64,000 nucleotides of DNA, taken from assembly GCF_000317125.1 (NCBI RefSeq), contig NC_019695.1, positions 2,406,336-2,470,335 on the forward strand, written 5' to 3'. Source of the stretch: Chroococcidiopsis thermalis PCC 7203 (GTDB lineage Bacteria; Cyanobacteriota; Cyanobacteriia; Cyanobacteriales; Chroococcidiopsidaceae). Every line of letters starts with the position of its first letter. Within the stretch, counting starts at the first letter, position 1. The translations under genes were made by a program, and so were the position numbers. Below, piece by piece: positions 1 through 8,360 of the stretch. The notes under the pieces were generated by a model, which saw nothing but the letters and a program-made list of their open reading frames with translations, had not been told where the DNA came from and made no database searches.

Positions 1-516
1 TGCCTCGTTGACCACATCCCAGGAATGCATCTGTCCGGCATAATGCCCAGCAACTTTTGTGATGTGTTCCAGCATTATCTGTCTGGCATTCCGATGGTTG
101 ACCGTCGATTTAAACCATGATGGTAATCGGGCGTGCCATAACAAGGTGTGTCCGCGAAAAAGTAGATTGTGAGTTTTGGCAAACTGAGCTAGGCGATCGC
201 TGCGCGTAAAGTCAAAACGGTTTGGACTAGGGCGAAGACTTTTCCACTTCAATTCATCTTCTGGCACGAGCATGGCACACTCTCGAACAAAGCTGCTGGC
301 AAATTGCGGATTGGATGACAGCATGTATTCTTGCGTAGCAGCTCCATAGATTAATCCCTTCGCTGCTGCCCATTCGCGTAAAGAAGCATTCTCGATCGCT
401 GCGTCTGTATCCGCCGTTAATATCTGCCGATCGTACCCAGCCTGAGCTTGACTAGCGCCAGCACCTATACCTGCTAAAGCGCCCAAACCTAATAAAAACC
501 TACGTCTGCCAGTCAT
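1..516 (-). CDS. GH10 endo-1,4-beta-xylanase-like hydrolase, Tat-exported (3' end outside window)
   Basis: The visible 172 N-terminal residues match glycoside hydrolase family 10, which cleaves beta-1,4-xylan-type backbones with retention. The GH10 segments HTLLWHARLPSW (about residues 130-141) and SWDVVNEA (165-172) are clear, and the Glu in NEA is the family acid/base residue. The nucleophile region lies outside the window. The N terminus MTGRRRFLLGLGALAG has a twin-arginine signal followed by an Ala-rich stretch, so export by Tat is likely. The ATG overlaps the TGA of the upstream glycosyltransferase (ATGA), implying translational coupling and a place at the end of the exopolysaccharide operon. 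I infer that it trims or releases the polymer made by this locus; the true substrate cannot be told from sequence. Confidence 0.85.
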   Translation of the reverse strand, partial: MTGRRRFLLGLGALAGIGAGASQAQAGYDRQILTADTDAAIENASLREWAAAKGLIYGAATQEYMLSSNPQFASSFVRECAMLVPEDELKWKSLRPSPNRFDFTRSDRLAQFAKTHNLLFRGHTLLWHARLPSWFKSTVNHRNARQIMLEHITKVAGHYAGQMHSWDVVNEA

Positions 517-1271
517 CGTTCTTTAACTAATAACTCAGTGGCAAATAGCCTCAAGATCAACCAAGGCTCAATTGAGTAGCGCCGCCAGAGCCGTTGCGGT
601 TCAGCCAGCAAGCGAAACAACCACTCTAGACCGAATTGTCCCGCCCATCTAGGGGGAGTTGGTACGGCTCCTGCTACGTAGTCCATAGCAGCTCCAGCAG
701 TCAAAATCGCATTGGCAGACAGTCGATCGAGGTTATCTAGTATCCAGTGTTCTTGTCGAGGCATACCCATACCCAACATCAGTACGTGCGGTTGGTAAGC
801 GGCGATCGCGTCCAAAACGGCTCGGTTTTCTGAACTGCTCGGATGTACGTCAAAATAACCGTGAGCTGTAGCTAATTGCAAGCCAGGAAATCGCTGTCGT
901 AGTATACTAGCACCCCGCTCGACGACTCCTGGTTTACCTCCCAAATAAAATATGCGCCAACCTTGCTGCGCGGCTACCGCCATCAAATGATCTGTCCAGT
1001 CTACATATGTAACTCGATGCTCTCGTCTAAGAGGCAAGCCCAGCAACCGCCCCAGCAAAATTAAAGACATACCATCAACATGTATGTAGTCAGCGCGATC
1101 GTAGAAGGCACGCATCTTCGGGTCTTTGTGGTAGATGCAAAGACTGTGTAAATTGTGATTGGCAATAATCCATCGTTCGTCATGCTTAACAGCCTCGGCA
1201 ATGAGGCGATTGAGATCCGAGATTGTCAATGCATTCACCCACACTCCAAGCAGGTAATAGGACTGCTTCAT
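513..1271 (-). CDS. WecG/TagA/CpsF family glycosyltransferase (GT26)
   Basis: This 252-residue protein belongs to the WecG/TagA/CpsF family, which adds a sugar (ManNAc or a uronic acid in studied members) to a polyprenyl-diphosphate-linked sugar at the inner membrane face. The sequence shows the N-terminal HVDGM motif (Asp about 66, matching the catalytic-base Asp of TagA), the Rossmann-like segment IFYLGGKPG (about 108-116), GMGMPRQEHWI (about 167-177) and the C-terminal RWAGQFGLEWLFRL..EPQRLWRRY signature. Full family length. It overlaps its neighbours by 4 bp on both sides (ATGA), so the three genes are translated as a coupled set. The donor sugar cannot be assigned. Confidence 0.9.
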   Translation of the reverse strand: MKQSYYLLGVWVNALTISDLNRLIAEAVKHDERWIIANHNLHSLCIYHKDPKMRAFYDRADYIHVDGMSLILLGRLLGLPLRREHRVTYVDWTDHLMAVAAQQGWRIFYLGGKPGVVERGASILRQRFPGLQLATAHGYFDVHPSSSENRAVLDAIAAYQPHVLMLGMGMPRQEHWILDNLDRLSANAILTAGAAMDYVAGAVPTPPRWAGQFGLEWLFRLLAEPQRLWRRYSIEPWLILRLFATELLVKER

Positions 1272-2476
1272 TGTTCCCTATCCCTAAAGATTTGCTCAAC
1301 TGTTTCAATTAATGTCCGAACGCGGGCAGTCCAACTGTGGTAAGTGAGGATCTCTTGACGAGCTAGCTCTCCCATGTTTGGTAACGCTACCCGCGACTCA
1401 TAAGCTCTGACCAATGCCAATTTGAGCGCTTGTTTATCGCCAGAAGGAAACAAAAATCCGGTTTCTCCATCTCGCAGCGTGAACTTGGCATCCTCAAAAG
1501 CCGAAGCTAAAACTGGTTTGCCCATCGCCATGTACTCATAGATTTTGAGCGGCGAATGATACATTGCACCGATTTGCATTTTGACATGACCGGAATATCC
1601 TAAGTCAAATCCGGCAATATAATCGGGTACTTCGTCCCAGGCAACTTGACCGACAAACTCGACCCGGTTTGATAAACCCAAGCTACGAGCTTTAGATTCC
1701 CACTCCTGTCGCATCTGACCGTCTCCTACAACGACCAGAGACAGATCGAAGCCATCTGTTTGCAAATCGTTAAGGACTTCTAGCAAATCGTCTAAACCCT
1801 GCCAAGGGTAAAGATTACCGACAAATCCAATTGTGAAGTTATCGAATATGCGTTTGGGATGACGACCCTTGGAGTCAAAAACACTAGTATCTACGCCGTT
1901 GGGTAAGACAATGACTTTCTCTGGTGAAATCTCTGCTTCTCGAATGATAATCTCTTTGAGTGCTTGGGTGACGCAGACCAGCAGATCGCACTCTCGGTAG
2001 GCTTGAATTTCCAATTGACGTTGGAGATCGCTTAAAACAACATTCTTTCGCTCTGCTTTTGTTTCGTAGAACAAAGGGGAATTAGTTTCTAAGATCCAGG
2101 GAATACCGTGCTGCTTGAAGATCCAACCTAGAGACTGCAACGCAGCACGACGCTCGTAAACCAAATCTACCTTTTGAGCTAATTCTTGCGAAGCTCGTCT
2201 TGCATTGAGGTTACTCATGTACAAGCGGATTAAATCCGATCCAAGAGTCCGAACAAATCCTGCTGTTACGGCGCGCTCCGAGCCTTTTGTCACCCAACTA
2301 CGCGGGACGCGATCGCCTACAATAAAAGGATGAACTTGCCATTGGAGAGCTGCAAAAGCTCTCATCACTCCCAACATATGCGATCGCGGTCCGCCTGCTT
2401 CAGCATCAGGACGAGTAGAGGCTCGTGGGGCAGCAGATAAGTAGCCAAGCCTGCGTATCACACTTTTGCGTTCCAT
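1268..2476 (-). CDS. Glycosyltransferase family 4 (GT-B fold)
   Basis: A 402-residue retaining GT4-type glycosyltransferase. The C-terminal Rossmann domain shows FTIGFVGNLYPWQGLDDLL (about residue 215 onward) and the donor-binding segment SPLKIYEYMAMGKPVLAS followed by DGETGFLF, which is the usual E-x7-E region and nucleotide-sugar pocket. The N-terminal part starts with GYLSAAPRA and contains a GGPRSHMLGVMRAF segment typical of acceptor domains. No membrane segment, so it probably works at the cytoplasmic membrane face extending the lipid-linked repeat unit. The stop overlaps the start of the WecG-type gene by 4 bp. The acceptor and donor are unknown. Confidence 0.88.
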   Translation of the reverse strand: MERKSVIRRLGYLSAAPRASTRPDAEAGGPRSHMLGVMRAFAALQWQVHPFIVGDRVPRSWVTKGSERAVTAGFVRTLGSDLIRLYMSNLNARRASQELAQKVDLVYERRAALQSLGWIFKQHGIPWILETNSPLFYETKAERKNVVLSDLQRQLEIQAYRECDLLVCVTQALKEIIIREAEISPEKVIVLPNGVDTSVFDSKGRHPKRIFDNFTIGFVGNLYPWQGLDDLLEVLNDLQTDGFDLSLVVVGDGQMRQEWESKARSLGLSNRVEFVGQVAWDEVPDYIAGFDLGYSGHVKMQIGAMYHSPLKIYEYMAMGKPVLASAFEDAKFTLRDGETGFLFPSGDKQALKLALVRAYESRVALPNMGELARQEILTYHSWTARVRTLIETVEQIFRDREQ

Positions 2477-2564
2477 ATTTACAGTTCTAAAACACTGTGA
2501 TTAGCCCTTAAATTCTGCAAAAATTGCAATGACTGCTTAACTAATTTTTTGACAGCGTTAAGTA

Positions 2565-2843
2565 CTAGCAATATATTGCTATATCCTCTCCGCATTCGTC
2601 CGCTAGATAGCATAGGGCTTTAAAGCGAAGATTTACCACTTGCTCGTAAAAAGGATTTAACTTGCATAGGGGCGGAATATGAACTAGGATGCGATTGAAG
2701 AACTTGATTTCGCGCTCAAACGGACAACTGGATGGAATTGCCTTACACAATAAATGGGCTTTTTTAGAGTCACGAATCTCAATTCCATCCAACCAAGAAC
2801 AAACTAGTTCTTTTAGATTGATAAGTTTTATCATCATTTTCAC
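2565..2843 (-). CDS. Small cyanobacterial protein resembling the Mo-dependent nitrogenase C-terminal domain (PF06967)
   Basis: A 92-residue protein. The block KAIPSSCPFEREI, then IPPLCKLNPFYEQ and LRFKALCYLADECGED near the C terminus, is the pattern I recognise from the cyanobacterial family named Mo-dependent nitrogenase C-terminal domain. The name is historical: members are mostly free-standing small proteins and a role in nitrogen fixation is not established. Five Cys residues and the CPFER and ADECGED motifs are visible; there is no signal peptide or membrane segment. It sits between two GT4 genes on the same strand, 88 bp upstream of one and about 360 bp downstream of the other, with no nif gene in the window. 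The family call is from memory of the motif, not a search. Confidence 0.7.
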   Translation of the reverse strand: MKMMIKLINLKELVCSWLDGIEIRDSKKAHLLCKAIPSSCPFEREIKFFNRILVHIPPLCKLNPFYEQVVNLRFKALCYLADECGEDIAIYC

Positions 2844-3201
2844 TCCTTTTTATCTATAGCACTTGCGATCGATGCATAAGATTTGGAAGTTGTAAGTCGT
2901 AAGTTGTCATTACGAAATCACAAACGAGTAATGACATTCATTTTGCGTGTTGTACAGTTCGATCGGAATGCTATAGATGGTTAATACTAGTGTTTAGCAA
3001 TTTAAGCTTTAGGGAAAGGTGAGCAATGCCCACCCTACTACATGGTGGGAAGAGTGTTACATCCAACTCGATGTTTTTCGGTGAAAATAAACTGGCAAAC
3101 CTGATAGTAAATCTCAGAAGCTGTTATCTTCAACCTTGATGTTTAATTTACAACAACAAAAGTGTCAAACTAGGAACAAAAAGGTAACAAATTGGGAAAA
3201 G
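2844..3201. other. Intergenic region with a small hairpin
   Basis: About 360 bp without a supportable gene inside the exopolysaccharide cluster. It contains an inverted repeat CCCACC/GGTGGG (3029-3034 and 3044-3049, loop 9) within the sequence AGCAATGCCCACCCTAC, a motif type often dispersed in cyanobacterial spacers. There is no T-run after it in the minus direction, so it is not a clear terminator. The spacer probably carries the promoter of the small protein downstream. Confidence 0.4.
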
Positions 3202-4383
3202 TTAGGATTGCGAGATTGAGTTATGAACTATTTGTGTGCTTACCTTGGGTCGCAAAGTAGTGTAGTAAATATCTTCCAAAATACTAGTTTGACTGCGAAG
3301 ATTAAATCGGGTGCGGACTCGTTCTTGACCGTTTTGGCTAAGTTGCTGCCATAAGGTTCGGTCGTTAAGTAAGAGCAAAATATATTCAGCTAGTGTCCTC
3401 CAATCTCGTTCTCTAGCCAGGAAACCTGTCTGACCGTGTAATATAGCATCAGGGATACCAGAATGCATCGAACTGACAACTGGCAAACCCATTGCTTGAG
3501 CTTCGATGAGAACAATAGGAAGCCCCTCTGAGTCTCCTGTAGCAGCCGTTACGCTTGGTGCAGCCAGCAAAAGCGCCTGATTCATCCAGTTTTTTACGAC
3601 TTGTGGCGGTTGCGTTCCGAGAAAACGATAGCGACGTAGTTTTATCGCTGCCATGTTTTCTAAATCAACCCTTAAGGGTCCATCACCAATTATCACCAGT
3701 TCCACATCTGGCATTACTGCTTGTACTTGGTTCATAGCTTGAATCAGATATTTACACCCTTTCTTCTCAGCTAGCCGTCCCACAAACAGCACGATTGGAC
3801 GACGTTGCACGGATGGATCGGGTTGAAAAGTTTCTGTATCGACACCAATATGATGTACAACTACTTTATTTGACGGAAAATCCTGCTCTAGTAACTTCCG
3901 CTTAATAGACTCAGAAACCGCAATAAATAGCCGTGCCTTCTGCTTTAGTAGCTCTCGACGACGCAGATAAACGCGGTGACTCCAGAAGGAGGCTTTTGCA
4001 TACTTATCGTGCATAGTAGCGTCATAACCGTGGAACGTAACTACGAGCGGGACTTGTAAACATTGCGCTAGTGGCAAAGCGATCGCCCCATCTGGGGCAA
4101 AATGAGCGTGAATCAGTGCGGGATGAAGTCGCTGTAAAGATCGCACAAAATCGACAGATGTTTTCCCCCATAACTTATAAGACAGCTCATTTGTCAAGCC
4201 TAACAATCCACCTTGGTTGAGGGCGATCCGGCGCTCTTGAGGAAGTTGCAAACCTTGTACGAGACGAGAGCCTACGTAATAAGGAATAAAATCCCGTAAG
4301 GCTTCTGCTTGTTTTTGCACAAAGGTTTCTGAGGCAGGCAGGAGATTATTTCTATAAATTAGGACAACAGGTTTGTGAAGCAT
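3202..4383 (-). CDS. Glycosyltransferase family 4 (GT-B fold)
   Basis: A GT4-type glycosyltransferase of about 393 residues. It contains VLFVGRLAEKKGCKYLI, the start of the donor-binding domain, and the catalytic segment GDSEGLPIVLIEAQAMGLP with its E-x7-E pattern, then GIPDAILHGQTGFL. The N-terminal half has HAHFAPDGAIALPLA and LVVTFHGYDA, as in colanic-acid-type GT4 enzymes. The frame is open 34 codons further upstream to 4485, but that would overlap the polymerase gene by 88 bp; the ATG at 4383 starts MLHKPVVLIYRNN, lies 14 bp after the polymerase stop and has AGGAAAA upstream, so I chose it. Sugar specificity is unknown. Confidence 0.87.
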   Translation of the reverse strand: MLHKPVVLIYRNNLLPASETFVQKQAEALRDFIPYYVGSRLVQGLQLPQERRIALNQGGLLGLTNELSYKLWGKTSVDFVRSLQRLHPALIHAHFAPDGAIALPLAQCLQVPLVVTFHGYDATMHDKYAKASFWSHRVYLRRRELLKQKARLFIAVSESIKRKLLEQDFPSNKVVVHHIGVDTETFQPDPSVQRRPIVLFVGRLAEKKGCKYLIQAMNQVQAVMPDVELVIIGDGPLRVDLENMAAIKLRRYRFLGTQPPQVVKNWMNQALLLAAPSVTAATGDSEGLPIVLIEAQAMGLPVVSSMHSGIPDAILHGQTGFLARERDWRTLAEYILLLLNDRTLWQQLSQNGQERVRTRFNLRSQTSILEDIYYTTLRPKVSTQIVHNSISQS

Positions 4384-4397
4384 ATTTGATTGTTTTC

Positions 4398-5669
4398 CTA
4401 TGCTGAAAATTTCCGAGTTGCAGGCGGTTTGGCTGGCTGAGGCTGAATCGTCATTGAGAAAACCGTTGAAACATAAAAAATCCAAAAAATATTGTTTTGC
4501 TGCAAGATAATGCTGTCGGTCATGTTATACGGCAACAAGAATGTCAAAAACGCTAATGGAAACATTCCTGTGGCAGTTTGGTTAGTACGCGCCCAGATCA
4601 GCGATCGCCCAAAGTAAATCGAGAATCCCAATACAAATACTGCAATACCTAGTAAGCCTAAATCGAGTCCTAATTGTAAATAACCATTGTGAGCGTATGT
4701 AGGTTCCCAAATCAGTACGTTCCATACCCTTCCAGATTCGCCCTGCCAACCCAGCCAGAAGGCACTATATCCATAACCCAACCAGGGATATTTTTGGATT
4801 GCTTGCAGCAAAACAGACCACAATTCTGTGCGTCCGGTAAAAGTTAAATCCCGTCCGGTAGCAGCGAGAATTGCTTCCACTTGACTCAAAAGCCATAGAA
4901 CCATAGCTGCACCAAGCGTCACTGTCATGACAACACAATGCATGAATAGAGGATTGCGCCACCGCCACAGGCTGTAGAGTGGCAATAGAGCGAGAACAAT
5001 TAGGGAAGACAAAAAGGGTGTTGCTGACGTTGACAGCAGTATTAAGGCAACTGAAAGTGCAAAACCAGTCCATGCAATCCATCGATATCTGTAGCTATAA
5101 AGAGCAAAAAGCGAGAACAACACCACGCTTAAACCCATAGCTCGACCCAAAGCATTTTTATGCACGAAGATTCCTCGCCAAGCACCGATGTGTCCCCCTT
5201 CCTGGTGAACTCCGTAAGCTGGCAGGGCGATCGCAAACAGAAAACTGAGTACTATTGCTATACCTAGAGTCCACGCGAGCAACTGCAATTGCTGTTTTAA
5301 ACTGTAGCGCGTCGCTAAGTACACCCCAAATAAAGTTGTCATGACGAGTGCTACACTACGGCGAAGAGTGACTATTGGTGCAACAGACCAAAGCACGGAG
5401 AAAAGCGCGATCGCGACTAGTAGGATTAACAGCTTTTCCTTAAGTACGAGTTGCATAACACTTTTCCACCGCAGCAGAATCAGGAAGAAGGTGACTGCAT
5501 AGACCCCAAATAAAAAAATTTGCATGACTGGATCGCCTTCAGTCGCATCAAGTACAAATCCTTCTTGACGGCGGAAAAGCGAAATTAAAGCATCTGAGAA
5601 AAGTAGTAGAGCTAAAACTACAAATCCTTTTTCAAATAAGTTTTTCTGGATGGCAATCTGTAGTTTCAT
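4398..5669 (-). CDS. ExoQ/Wzy-type O-antigen ligase-polymerase family membrane protein
   Basis: A 423-residue integral membrane protein with about ten to twelve hydrophobic segments. The segment GAWRGIFVHKNALGR (about residues 163-177) in the large periplasmic loop, followed by hydrophobic helices and LWSVLLQAIQKYPWLGYGYSAFW, is characteristic of ExoQ and the Wzy_C/O-antigen ligase family. Such proteins polymerise flipped lipid-linked repeat units, or ligate polymer, on the periplasmic face. It is the only such gene in the locus and sits with the flippase and chain-length protein, which fits a Wzx/Wzy-dependent pathway. The next gene follows after 14 bp. Confidence 0.85.
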   Translation of the reverse strand: MKLQIAIQKNLFEKGFVVLALLLFSDALISLFRRQEGFVLDATEGDPVMQIFLFGVYAVTFFLILLRWKSVMQLVLKEKLLILLVAIALFSVLWSVAPIVTLRRSVALVMTTLFGVYLATRYSLKQQLQLLAWTLGIAIVLSFLFAIALPAYGVHQEGGHIGAWRGIFVHKNALGRAMGLSVVLFSLFALYSYRYRWIAWTGFALSVALILLSTSATPFLSSLIVLALLPLYSLWRWRNPLFMHCVVMTVTLGAAMVLWLLSQVEAILAATGRDLTFTGRTELWSVLLQAIQKYPWLGYGYSAFWLGWQGESGRVWNVLIWEPTYAHNGYLQLGLDLGLLGIAVFVLGFSIYFGRSLIWARTNQTATGMFPLAFLTFLLPYNMTDSIILQQNNIFWIFYVSTVFSMTIQPQPAKPPATRKFSA

Positions 5670-5758
5670 CTTCTATTGAATTGAGTTCAATTGATGTTTA
5701 TTTCTTGCAGATTTGCAGTTAAAAATACAGAAATTAAACGTTTGAAGTTTCAGATATC

Positions 5759-5916
5759 GATCCCCCCTAACCCCCCTTAAAAAAGGGGGGAACTAATACC
5801 CCCTTTTGAAGGGGGTTGGGGGATCGACTGCCAAGCGACTGCAACAAAAAGGGGGGAACTAATGCCCCCTTGTTAAGGGGGTTGGGGGATCGACTACAAA
5901 GCGACTGCAACAACGA
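5759..5916. repeat. Palindromic C-run/G-run element with GATC ends, partly duplicated in a 66-bp tandem
   Basis: Between the polymerase and a GT2 gene lies a block starting GATCCCCCCTAACCCCCCTT and ending GGGGGTTGGGGGATC, with internal complementary C and G runs that can fold into long hairpins. The unit beginning GGGGGGAACTAAT recurs 66 bp later (5785 and 5851). The GATC-plus-C-run left end and G-run-plus-GATC right end are the same as in two blocks inside the coding region at 61354-61539 and 62124-62283, so this looks like one dispersed element family. Confidence 0.85.
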
Positions 5917-5928
5917 ACACATGAATTA

Positions 5929-6882
5929 TTATCGCTCCCAAATTTTTAAACTATAGTAAACTGCTCTTAAACTAATTCTCAGCCTTTCTAGAATTGAAAT
6001 TGAAGCCAGATATTTTTTGACAAGTTCTTTAGCTGATGCTTCCACTCCGCCAGTGCGCCAGTAAATGCTAAGTCCTTTGGCGAAAGATTTATTAGTAAAC
6101 TTTGCTAATTCTGGAAATCTAACTCTCATCCAGTTAGCCATAATTAAAATCGATCTTGCCATATATTGTTGTCGATCGCTCCTAGCAGTGTAAGCGTTAC
6201 AATCGTGTACTCTTTGAATAGTTAGCTCTCGATCTAAGAAAAAACCTGAACTTAACGCGATCGCCGAAAATTTCAAGCAGCGGTCAGCTGAGGTTTTATG
6301 AGTTTTATACTGAGGCAAGGGAAAAATTTGCTTTAGCAGAGAACGTGTAAAGCACAAACCAGAGGTCGGAGGTATAATAAAATCGACTTTTCCTCGTTCG
6401 AGCATTGACGCTCTAAAATCGCATTTTTGCGATCGCGACTGCTTTGTTTCCTCTGTGATAGTTACATATACATTGTCATGGCATATTCGTTTTAGCAACT
6501 TACCCGTTTTCATATCCATTACCTTAATGCTATGAAAACACCAACCGATATCTGGGTTATTTTTAAATACATTGACAACTTCTGAAACTTTTTCTAATAG
6601 AGCCAGATCGTCGGCATCAAGGAAACAAATAATATCACCTTTAGCTATGTTAAATCCGACGTTCAATGCTGACGACTGACCCTCATTTTCTTTCAAAACT
6701 GGAATGACTCGATCTTGATAACGAGCGATAACTTCGCGAGAATTATCGATAGAACCATCATCAACTACAATAATTTCCAGATGAGAATAAGTTTGATTTA
6801 AAGCACTTTCAATTGCTTTATCAACGTAACATCCATAGTTGCAATTATTGATAATTATACTAACTAAAGGTCGATCGTTCAT
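5929..6882 (-). CDS. Glycosyltransferase family 2
   Basis: A 317-residue inverting GT-A enzyme. The N terminus LVSIIINNCNYGCYVDKAIESAL, then EIIVVDDGSIDNS, the NEGQSSALNVGFNIAKGDII stretch and the metal/nucleotide-binding FLDADD motif (about residue 93) are all standard GT2 features. The C-terminal third has no membrane helix and ends in a basic helix-rich tail, suggesting peripheral membrane association. It lies 32 bp after the flippase gene in the same direction. It would transfer a sugar from a nucleotide donor to the growing repeat unit; the exact linkage is unknown. Confidence 0.9.
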   Translation of the reverse strand: MNDRPLVSIIINNCNYGCYVDKAIESALNQTYSHLEIIVVDDGSIDNSREVIARYQDRVIPVLKENEGQSSALNVGFNIAKGDIICFLDADDLALLEKVSEVVNVFKNNPDIGWCFHSIKVMDMKTGKLLKRICHDNVYVTITEETKQSRSQKCDFRASMLERGKVDFIIPPTSGLCFTRSLLKQIFPLPQYKTHKTSADRCLKFSAIALSSGFFLDRELTIQRVHDCNAYTARSDRQQYMARSILIMANWMRVRFPELAKFTNKSFAKGLSIYWRTGGVEASAKELVKKYLASISILERLRISLRAVYYSLKIWER

Positions 6883-6914
6883 ATCTCATTACCTTCTCTG
6901 TCAGAGCGAATCAG

Positions 6915-8348
6915 CTAACGCATGAACCTCAGAATGTGCCAAAATAACTTTGGAGCGAGTATGAAAATTGTTAGAGCATAAAAAACAGCACCGATTAGCG
7001 TATAGATCGCTAGTGAGGCTGGTAGAGAGAGCAAACTAGGCAAAAAATATTTGGCTGCCAAAATAGCACTTACCATAACCGAGGTTGCCGCGATCGCGAT
7101 CGCATATTGACGTAGATAGGCGATCGGTTGTAAAGGAATTAATTTACGCACTACATATATAGAAATTGGAAAAGTCAAATAGCTACCAATGACATAAGCT
7201 AATGCAACAGCTACAACTCCCCAACGAGTTACTAATATAAAACCTAAAATATTAACTACAGCAGTCAGACAGTTTACCCCCAATTTCCAAGCTGGTTTAC
7301 CTTTAGCCATCATTACAGTGGAATTGAAGTTAAACATCGAGTGGAGAATGCCAACAAATGCTAATACTTGCATAATTGGAATACTCGATCGCCACTGACT
7401 GCCAAATAAGATCTGTACGACTTCAGGCGCTAACACAGCCATACCAATAAAAGTTGGAAAAGCGACGAGACTTGTTAGTTGCGTCACAGCGTAGAACGCA
7501 CGTTGCAATCGTTCTGGTTCTGCTTGTAGCTTAGAAAAAGTAGGTAATGCGACTTGATTAGTGACGGTAATTAGTAATTGCGTCATGACCAATAACACTC
7601 GATAGGCAATGGTGTAATACCCTAGTGCTACAGGACCGAGAAAATATCCGATTAAAAAATCGTCAGTGCGGCGATTAAAGAAATTGATTGCGTTTAATCC
7701 GATCGCATTAATACCAAAAGCAAATAATTCCTGGAAGTGTTTTACAGAAACACAAAATCTTGGTCGCCAGTCACTAGCACTCCATAAAACCACAGCTCCT
7801 ACTAAAGCACCCGCTAACTTTTGACCGACAAGGCTCCAAACACCAAAGCCAGCAACCGCCATAGTAATGCCAATCGTACCAGCGCCTAGAGCTGCCAAGA
7901 GCGATCGCGCCGCGACAAACTTAAAAGCCAATTCGCGATGAAAAATTGCTTGCTGTACGCAACTGAAGGAGTTCAACAAAAAACTCAGCGACAGCCATTG
8001 TAAGATTGGTGCTAGTTGTTGACGGTTGAATAAATTAGCAATTGGTTTAGCAAAAATGATGCTGCATATAGTTAGTAATATACCAACTGTCAAGTTTGCC
8101 CAAAAAGCAGAATCTAGATGCTCTGGCTCTAATTGCTGGCGTTGAACGATCGCCTGAGATAATCCTTGGTCGAGAAAGATTTCCATCAAAGCAATAAAAA
8201 CGCTAGCTAAAGCAACCAGACCAAATTCTTCTGGTTTAAGTAAGCGAGCTAGTAGAGAAAATACAGCAAAGGAGATTGTCTGACTACCCCAGTGCTGAAT
8301 CACAGACCAAACTACACCTTTGACTACTTTTTGGCGGATGTCCATCAT
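6915..8348 (-). CDS. Wzx-type polysaccharide flippase (MOP/PST superfamily)
   Basis: A 477-residue polytopic membrane protein. The N-terminal block VVKGVVWSVIQHWGSQ and LLKPEEFGLVALASVF, with the downstream LDQGLSQAIVQRQ, is the signature of the lipopolysaccharide/teichoic-acid flippases (WzxC/TuaB type). Around 12 hydrophobic segments can be traced to the C terminus. Such proteins move undecaprenyl-linked repeat units across the inner membrane to the polymerase, which is two genes downstream. Two ATGs are adjacent (MMDIRQ); either could be the start. It follows the ATP-grasp-like gene after 12 bp. Confidence 0.9.
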   Translation of the reverse strand: MMDIRQKVVKGVVWSVIQHWGSQTISFAVFSLLARLLKPEEFGLVALASVFIALMEIFLDQGLSQAIVQRQQLEPEHLDSAFWANLTVGILLTICSIIFAKPIANLFNRQQLAPILQWLSLSFLLNSFSCVQQAIFHRELAFKFVAARSLLAALGAGTIGITMAVAGFGVWSLVGQKLAGALVGAVVLWSASDWRPRFCVSVKHFQELFAFGINAIGLNAINFFNRRTDDFLIGYFLGPVALGYYTIAYRVLLVMTQLLITVTNQVALPTFSKLQAEPERLQRAFYAVTQLTSLVAFPTFIGMAVLAPEVVQILFGSQWRSSIPIMQVLAFVGILHSMFNFNSTVMMAKGKPAWKLGVNCLTAVVNILGFILVTRWGVVAVALAYVIGSYLTFPISIYVVRKLIPLQPIAYLRQYAIAIAATSVMVSAILAAKYFLPSLLSLPASLAIYTLIGAVFYALTIFILAPKLFWHILRFMR

Positions 8349-8360
8349 AGGATACCCTAG

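Noticed and set aside
3029-3049. Rho-independent terminator in the 2844-3201 spacer
   Set aside because: The stem is only 6 bp and no T-run follows on the minus strand.
4384-4485. Upstream start of the GT4 gene overlapping the polymerase
   Set aside because: The first 34 residues encode the polymerase 3' end in another frame and do not resemble a GT4 N terminus; the ATG at 4383 has AGGAAAA before it.
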